64,000 nt of DNA, taken from an uncultured Verrucomicrobiae bacterium. GTDB lineage: Bacteria; Verrucomicrobiota; Verrucomicrobiia; Limisphaerales; AAA164-E04. Positions 58,301 to 64,000 of the stretch are shown one piece after another (position 1 is the stretch's first letter; every line of letters starts with the position of its first letter). The position numbers and the translations under genes were made by a program. The stretch is taken from assembly GCA_943788245.1 (NCBI GenBank), contig CALSPN010000008.1:1-64000 (forward strand). The letters run 5' to 3'. The notes below the pieces were generated by a model. The model saw nothing but the letters and a program-made list of their open reading frames with translations. It was not told where the DNA came from and ran no database searches.

Positions 58301-60939
58301 GTTGGTCGATATCGAAAATGCCTATGGAATTACAACCACTGACACTCACGATCTCCAAATCTGAATCTTGGTCCAAGTTACCTATCGCAGGCAGCAATTC
58401 CATGGTATCCAGATCACTGTCGCAGGTTTGAAGATTCCAAGTGATGGGGATAGTTCCGTCAGATTCGATCACCATGAGTTTTCGGTTGGAAGTGAAACTT
58501 CCAATGGCACTTTCGTGGGTCAGTGCGATGATCTCCATCGTGCCATCTCCATCCAAATCGGCCATGGATTTACCCAAAGATCTCGAAGAGGTCTTGACCG
58601 GCCACCCGCCGGACAGCAATGTCCCATCGTGGCGAAATCCCATCAAAAACCCTCCTGTTCCTCCCTCGGTGAAAATTTCAATCAAGCCATCCCCATCCAA
58701 ATCCCCCGTCAGAGGTAAATCATGAAAGGGTACGGAATCTCCTAATTCATGCTTCCATGCCAGGCTTCCATCATGGTTGTAAACGTGCAAGAAAGTTGGG
58801 GAGCCCAGCAGGTCGCCTGCTTCCACCACAATGATTTCATCATCCCCATCTCCATCCAGATCTTCTGTTACAACCGAATGCCAGTCATCAGGTGAAAACT
58901 CTTTGCCGATAGATTGGTGGATCGGGAAGTTGGGTTTCATAGCGTTTTCCAAATGAATCGCAATGACTGTCTCCGTGCTTACGTTACCCGTCGAATCTGT
59001 CGCAGTTAACCTGAGAGAATAAAGCTTGTTAGGGGCCAGTGTACTTGTATCCCAGATGCCCAAAGTCTCCTGAAAAGGAAACGTTTCATCCTGTGGGGTC
59101 AATTGTAATTCCTGCTGCAGTCCACTCTGATGGCGATGTGCCAAGCCCATGCTCTAACTTGTAGGTTCTTGATCTCCCGAATACACTGCCAATAATTGGA
59201 ATCATTTCGCCAGCTTTGAGAACGTCATTGTTTCTAGGTGAAGAGATTTCGACATTGGAAACCTCCACGGTCTGCTTGACTGTGTTCGTTTGATTAAATG
59301 TATCAGCAACCCGCAGCCTGAAAGTGTAGGAGCCTTCCTCCAGGGATTCTGTATCAAAACCAGTGAGCAAATACGATTCTGTGACGGGGGTGTCTGAGTG
59401 GTGAAGAAGCAGCCAATCTGCAGGCGAAGCTCCCTGACCAACGCTTAGATCGTAGTGGGAGAAATGTTCCCCATCGGCGGATCCTTCAAAATCAATCAGG
59501 GCCCCTACTTTTTCAGAAAGGTTGAATCTCCCCCGGGGTAATCTTGCCACAACTTGTTGAGCCCTCCAGACATTCAGTCTGCCTGATCCCATGGGTTTAT
59601 TCGGCTGAATGGGATCAACCGCATTCAAAAGCATGCGCGTCAAGTCCTGAGCGCTCCAGTCAGGATAGCGTGACAAGGCCAGTGCGGCAGCGCCACTGAC
59701 ATGAGGAGCGGCCATGGATGTACCGCTCAGAAAACCAAATCGATTGTCCGGTAAAGTGGAGAAAATAGTCTGGCCCGGCGCCGCCAGATCAATGAATGAA
59801 CCGTAATTGGAAAAGCGACTGCGTTGATCATTTTTATCCGTGGCTCCAACACCTATCGTGTTTTCAAAGGCAGCAGGGTAAAAAAGTTGTTCGCTCTGCC
59901 TGTTGCCACCCGCCGCTACAAAGAGTACATCTGCTTCAGCCGCTTCCTCCACGGCGGTGCGCATCATCTCACTTCGTATATCCACCCCCCAGCTGGCATT
60001 GATGATATCCGTACCATGATCAATGGCATATCGCATGGATTTGACGACTGTGGCGACATCGGCACTGCCCGAGACCCCAAATGATTTGATCGCTATCAAG
60101 CTGACTTCCTGGCAGACACCTGCGGTTCCCCTGCGGTTATTGGCAACGGCACCTACGATTCCTGCTACATGGGTTCCGTGCCCTTGATCGTCGAACGGAT
60201 CGCCATCATCAGAAACAAAATCAAAACCATGGACATCGTCAATATAACCATTGTCATCGTCGTCCAAACCGTTGCCCGGTATTTCCGTAAGATTGATCCA
60301 CAGGTTTTCTCTAATATCAGGATGAAAAAAATCGATTCCGGTGTCGATGATTGCAACACGCACGTCTCGACTTCCGACTCCCAGGCTCCATGCTTCTGGT
60401 AAATCAATGTCTGCATCCTCCGTGCCCTCAAATTGTCCGGTGTTGTTCAATCCCCAGGAACGATCAAAGTAAAAATCATTCGGTATGCGTTCATCGGGGC
60501 GCTGCTGAGCCAGCATCACCCGGTAGTTGGGTTCTGCATGCAAAACACTCGCATCTTTCCGGATCTCTTTGAGTGCGTTTTTCAGACTTATTTCTGAGTT
60601 TAATTCAATAATAATCCATTGATCCAAAGACGGTTTGGTTCTTCGGTAGGCAGATTTTGGGCGGTATTGCCGATGCTGCCTTGGAAGGAGGTAGTTCCAA
60701 TTTTCAATGTAGCTTTGCTTTGATCTTGTCAACGCCCACTCAGCAGGGGGGGACGCCAGGCAGACGAGCAATTGATGAGGTCGTGTCTGGACCTCTTTTT
60801 TGCCCTCTGTCGTTGAAATGACGAAACTCACCCATTCTGCAGTAGTGTCCGGAGGCTCCTTGGCCCAGGAGTGATCAAGCCACATGGAGGCTGTCAGCAC
60901 CCAAACAACAGCTGAACCAGTCAGACATCGAAAGCCCAT
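55339..60939 (-). CDS. Giant secreted subtilase with FG-GAP and cadherin-like repeats (three frameshifts)
   Basis: Three overlapping frames form one protein of about 1865 residues when one base is removed at 59095-59098, near 58008-58026 and near 57965. The start is the ATG at 60939, which begins a signal peptide (GFRCLTGSAVVWVLTASMWL). A propeptide-like region is followed by the S8 domain: Asp in VAIIDTGIDFFHPDI, His in GHGTHVAGIVGAV and Ser in GTSMAAPHVSGAAAL, at about D199, H254 and S408. Next come FG-GAP integrin-like repeats (DLDGDGDDEII and similar), about six tandem-95/cadherin-like domains and a C-terminal TLQSSTDLQNW module. It is probably an adhesive surface protease. Confidence 0.85.
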
Positions 60940-61175
60940 CCTTGCTGATTCCCTGATCTGCGAATATTGTTGCACGGATAAGTTGCTTGCAGGTTTTATT
61001 CCAAAATGAAACGTGTGTTGTGTATGATATAACTCCTCCAGAGAGAGTAATCCAGCGACATTTTCATTCCGGAATGACATAGATCTTGCCATTGCTGCTT
61101 GACCTGAGTGGTCATCACCGGATTCATTAGACAGGGCAGGGCGCAAAAGCCCTTCTGAAACATTATTTTTGAATC

Positions 61176-61565
61176 ATGGAATTTGTCAAACATCTCAAAT
61201 TTAACAGCGATGGCCTCATTCCTGCCATTGTACAGGATGCTTTCAACGGTCGAGTACTGATGATGGCTTGGATGAATGAATCCGCGCTTGAGAAGACAGT
61301 GCAGACGGGCAAGACCCATTTCTGGAGTCGTTCTCGTCAAAAGTTTTGGATGAAAGGTGAATCCAGTGGTCACACCCAAAACGTGAAGGACATTGCTTAC
61401 GATTGCGATGGGGATACTTTACTCGTCCAGGTAGAGCAAGACGGAGCTGCTTGTCACGAGGGTTATCGGTCCTGTTTTTTCACATCCGTTGATGAAGATG
61501 GAGCTCACTCCAAAATTACTGAACCCATGCTCAAAACTCCCGAGGAAATATACGGTAAAAAGTAA
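61176..61565 (+). CDS. hisI: Phosphoribosyl-AMP cyclohydrolase
   Basis: HisI opens the adenine ring of PR-AMP in histidine synthesis. The 129-residue stand-alone form has no fused HisE. Motifs include [36 protein letters not shown] (shown partly as FWSRSRQ and WMKGESSGH), the metal-binding [11 protein letters not shown] and [10 protein letters not shown]. The start ATG at 61176 is divergent from the giant subtilase. It is far from other his genes in this window. Confidence 0.95.
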   Translation: MEFVKHLKFNSDGLIPAIVQDAFNGRVLMMAWMNESALEKTVQTGKTHFWSRSRQKFWMKGESSGHTQNVKDIAYDCDGDTLLVQVEQDGAACHEGYRSCFFTSVDEDGAHSKITEPMLKTPEEIYGKK

Positions 61566-61622
61566 CAACGCAGCGGAGTGATTGGGACAAGTGCACGCAC
61601 TCTGTTTTCGTTTTACTTCCTA

Positions 61623-62663
61623 TCACAAGCGTCTCAATCCATCTTCAGGCATTGGGTTTGGAATATCTGATTCGATCTGTTCGATCTTGGCCATGATTTC
61701 CTCATCCAAAACGACACCACCAGCCCTCAGTGTATCCTTTAGCTGGTCTACGTGTGAAGCACCGATGATGGTGGAAGCGACGTAATCATGCTGTTTGGTC
61801 CATGCTGTTGCAAGGGTGACCGGATGCATGCCTGCGTCTCGAGCTATTGTTTGGACTCGGTCGACCACTGCAAGTGTACGCTCATTGACGAAACGGCGAG
61901 CCATGTTTTTCTGCCTCTCCTTGCCATGAAGCATGTAATGAGAGAATCGCGCCCCCTCAGGAAATGCTCCATTATTATACTTTCCACAAAGCACTCCACC
62001 AGCAAGCGGTGAATAAGGTAGGAGACTAACCTGTTCCTTGCGGCAAACTTGAGCCAGCTCGCTCTCGCAGCGCCGATTAATCAAGCTGAAATTGTTCTGC
62101 ACCGTTTCCAAGCGCTCCAGACCAGAGAGTTCAGATGTCCAAAGACTCTTCATCACACCCCAACACGTCTCATTGCTGCAGCCCAATATTCTGATTTTGC
62201 CTGCCTGCTTCAGCTCAGTCATGGCTGCCAGCGTCTCATCGTGAGGCATGCCGTGATCAGGCCAGTGTGTTTGATACAAATCGATATAATCTGTCTGGAG
62301 GCGATTTAAACTGCCTTCTACCGCACGGACAATTTGATGACGATCCAACGTAGTCATCCCGTGCCTGACAGGCGGTATGAACCAACCGTGGCCGGCTCCC
62401 GTGATTTTGGTTGCAAGGATGATGGATTCTCTTGGCTTACCCTTTGCCCAGCGCCCAACGATTTCTTCTGTCACACCAAAGGTTTCAGCCTTGGGTGGCA
62501 CCGGGTACATTTCAGCTATGTCAAAAAAGTTCACTCCATGATCAAGTGCGGTATCCATGATCAGATGAGCCATCGATTCGTCTGTCTGGTCACCAAAAGT
62601 CATGGTGCCCATACAAATTTCCGAAACGACAAGTCCACTCTTGCCCAGACGACGCTTTTTCAT
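61623..62663 (-). CDS. Aldo/keto reductase (Tas/YajO-like)
   Basis: The 346-residue NADPH-dependent oxidoreductase has the AKR pattern: GLVVSEICMGTMTFGDQ, catalytic Asp and Tyr in FFDIAEMYPVPP, Lys in ILATKITG, His in YQTHWPDHG, and the cofactor-binding end TIIGASHVDQLKDTL. The best match in memory is the Tas-type subgroup. The physiological substrate is not predictable. The glutathione peroxidase gene starts upstream and ends 17 bases before it, so the two may be co-transcribed as an oxidative or carbonyl stress pair. Confidence 0.9.
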   Translation of the reverse strand: MKKRRLGKSGLVVSEICMGTMTFGDQTDESMAHLIMDTALDHGVNFFDIAEMYPVPPKAETFGVTEEIVGRWAKGKPRESIILATKITGAGHGWFIPPVRHGMTTLDRHQIVRAVEGSLNRLQTDYIDLYQTHWPDHGMPHDETLAAMTELKQAGKIRILGCSNETCWGVMKSLWTSELSGLERLETVQNNFSLINRRCESELAQVCRKEQVSLLPYSPLAGGVLCGKYNNGAFPEGARFSHYMLHGKERQKNMARRFVNERTLAVVDRVQTIARDAGMHPVTLATAWTKQHDYVASTIIGASHVDQLKDTLRAGGVVLDEEIMAKIEQIESDIPNPMPEDGLRRL

Positions 62664-62679
62664 GGAGTGAATAACAGCT

Positions 62680-63261
62680 TTAGCTATCTTTCAGCGCTTT
62701 TTCTATCGCAGCCTTGAGCTTCGGGTCACTTGGTGAAACGCCAGATTTATAATGTCCGATTACCTGGCCTTTTTTATCAACCAGAAACTTTTCGAAATTC
62801 CACCTCACATCTCCGCCGTGATCAGGGTGGGTAGTCAGATATTTATACAGGGGGGATTGTTTTTCACCTTTGACATCAATTTTGCCCATCATTGGAAAAG
62901 TGACTCCATAGTTTTCTTTGCAGAAACTGAGGATTTCAGTATGCGAGCCCGGCTCCTGGGCTCCGAAATTATTACACGGAAATCCGATTACCGAGAATCC
63001 ATCATCCTTGAACTGACTATGCAATTTCTGGAGTCCGTCATATTGGGGAGTGTAGCCGCACTTGCTTGCTACATTTACCATGAGGACAACCTTGCCTTTG
63101 TAATTTTTCAAATCAACATCCTTGTCCTGGATGCTCTTCATTTTGAAACTCAGGGCATTTTTTTCATTGTGATGGTCGGCACTCATATGATTGATGGAAA
63201 GCAATCCCAAGACACTCAGGGTCAGGAAGCATTGACGTGTGATTCTGTTTAATTGATACAT
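62680..63261 (-). CDS. Exported glutathione/thiol peroxidase (Cys type)
   Basis: About 193 residues from the ATG at 63261, beginning with a signal peptide (CFLTLSVLGLLSINHMSA). The mature protein is a GPx: VVLMVNVASKCGYTPQYDGL with the peroxidatic Cys, the resolving-Gln/Asn region GFPCNNFGAQEPG and the Trp/Asn of VRWNFEKFLVD. The active-site codon is TGT, so this GPx uses Cys even though the genome appears to encode at least one selenoprotein. It should reduce lipid or hydrogen peroxide in the periplasm, probably with thioredoxin-like donors. Residues upstream of 63261 are less likely to be translated. Confidence 0.9.
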   Translation of the reverse strand: MYQLNRITRQCFLTLSVLGLLSINHMSADHHNEKNALSFKMKSIQDKDVDLKNYKGKVVLMVNVASKCGYTPQYDGLQKLHSQFKDDGFSVIGFPCNNFGAQEPGSHTEILSFCKENYGVTFPMMGKIDVKGEKQSPLYKYLTTHPDHGGDVRWNFEKFLVDKKGQVIGHYKSGVSPSDPKLKAAIEKALKDS

Positions 63262-63353
63262 AACTTTTATAGGTTCACTGTAAAATCCCTTGTTCAGCGG
63301 TAAATGCAAATATTTTTTGCATTTACATACATGCTGGGCAGAAAATTCAAATC

Positions 63354-64000
63354 TTATGCGGTGTTCGCTTCTCGTTGCATGTAGGTCTGTTCCTTGTAAA
63401 AACGGGCGTAGATCATATACAGGACCGTAGTTGCCAATATGAGGCCTGCAAAAAACAAGTGGTAAGAGACTCCTCCAAGCTTGGTTGAGCCGTCTTCATT
63501 CTGAATGAATTGATTGACGTAACTCGTCAACTTGTTACCGGCAGATATGGTTAGAAGGTAAAAGGACATAATGATTGATTTCATGCTGTTTGGAGATTGT
63601 GTGTAGGAGAGTTCCAAACCTGTTTGATAAATCATGACTTCCGCTGCCGTCATAAAGACATAGGCCAGAAGTTGCCAGGCGATGGTGGGGGTTTTACCTG
63701 CAATCAATTGACTTTCAATCCAGGCAATCACGAGTACGGCCGGCACTGTCAAAAACATTCCCATACCGATTTTCCTCAGTGGATTCAATGCGAAAAACTT
63801 GTTGATTGAAGGGTAAAGGACGTATGTGAACAAAGGAATGTAAATCAGCACCAGGATCGGATTGATGGCCTGAATCTGGCTGGGTAACCATTCGACACCT
63901 GCCCAGTTCAAATCCATCTTTTTGGCCTGCAGGACCCAGGCTGAACCGTTTTGTTCGTAAACCGACCAAAAGATGATAATGAAGACGTATAATCCCATCA
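63354..64000 (-). CDS. POT/PTR-family peptide transporter (N-terminal part outside window)
   Basis: The frame is open to the end of the window, so the N-terminus is missing and about 215 C-terminal residues are seen. Six hydrophobic helices are visible. FWSVYEQNGSAWVLQA is the TM7 signature of proton-dependent oligopeptide transporters, and the AAEVMIYQTGLELSYTQSPNSMKS segment is the conserved TM10-11 region of the family. It probably imports di- or tripeptides with protons. It is followed by a 90-base gap before the GPx gene. Confidence 0.87.
   Translation of the reverse strand, partial: MGLYVFIIIFWSVYEQNGSAWVLQAKKMDLNWAGVEWLPSQIQAINPILVLIYIPLFTYVLYPSINKFFALNPLRKIGMGMFLTVPAVLVIAWIESQLIAGKTPTIAWQLLAYVFMTAAEVMIYQTGLELSYTQSPNSMKSIIMSFYLLTISAGNKLTSYVNQFIQNEDGSTKLGGVSYHLFFAGLILATTVLYMIYARFYKEQTYMQREANTA

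Noticed and set aside
1-64000. CRISPR arrays, insertion sequences, phage genes and rRNA
   Set aside because: I looked for regularly spaced repeats, transposase and integrase motifs and rRNA signatures and saw none.

Overview
The window looks like chromosomal DNA of a Gram-negative PVC-superphylum bacterium, most probably a Verrucomicrobiota member (marine lineage is a guess). The reasons are an LpxC-FabZ fusion followed by LpxA, an exported five-haem cytochrome c translationally coupled to a PVC-type beta-propeller dehydrogenase, an exported arylsulfatase, a giant secreted subtilase with FG-GAP and cadherin-like repeats and a C-terminal 'TLQSSTDLQNW' module, and general absence of Shine-Dalgarno sequences before start codons. 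There is no rRNA, CRISPR array, insertion sequence or phage gene; one tRNA-Gly is present.

Layout. 0-9 kb: dehydrogenase and cytochrome pair, a LolA-like exported protein, SMUG1-type uracil-DNA glycosylase, surE, an exported TlpA-like thioredoxin, a PHP-domain protein and an FHA membrane protein. 9-13 kb: carA, a 2-hydroxyacid dehydrogenase and a GrdB/PrdB-like gene whose in-frame TGA is very probably selenocysteine, with a bSECIS-like hairpin at the right distance. 12.5-17.6 kb: rpsO, a structured leader, pnp, lpxC-fabZ, lpxA. 17.6-22 kb: beta-propeller protein, a fused 2-keto-3-deoxygalactonokinase/aldolase and an alpha-toroid protein. 22-27 kb: mnmA, pyrH, frr, ABC-F ATPase. 26.7-31 kb: lolD, lolC, a PDZ membrane protein and a ClpX-like unfoldase. 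31-35 kb: a DUF455/ATP-grasp fusion, a TauE/SafE permease and a disrupted outer-membrane protein gene. 35-43 kb: one adaptor and two RND pumps. 43-45 kb: rpsB-tsf. 45-52 kb: sulfatase, prfB with the classic RF2 frameshift site, trpC, metY, metX. 52-64 kb: outer-membrane protein, purC, KDPG aldolase, tRNA-Gly, giant subtilase, hisI, aldo/keto reductase, exported glutathione peroxidase and a partial POT transporter.

How the genes work together. lpxC-fabZ and lpxA start lipid A synthesis and lolCD sorts lipoproteins, both consistent with an outer membrane. metX makes O-acetylhomoserine and metY sulfhydrylates it. The kinase-aldolase fusion and the separate KDPG aldolase point to Entner-Doudoroff-like or De Ley-Doudoroff sugar catabolism, which fits a polysaccharide degrader with a sulfatase.

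Quality warning. Seven genes, including essential tsf, are broken by single-base frameshifts. All of the 22 I could resolve are repaired by removing one base, mostly from a homopolymer run. This uniform sign argues for insertion-type sequencing or assembly errors rather than gene decay. The prfB frameshift is different: it has the canonical recoding signals.
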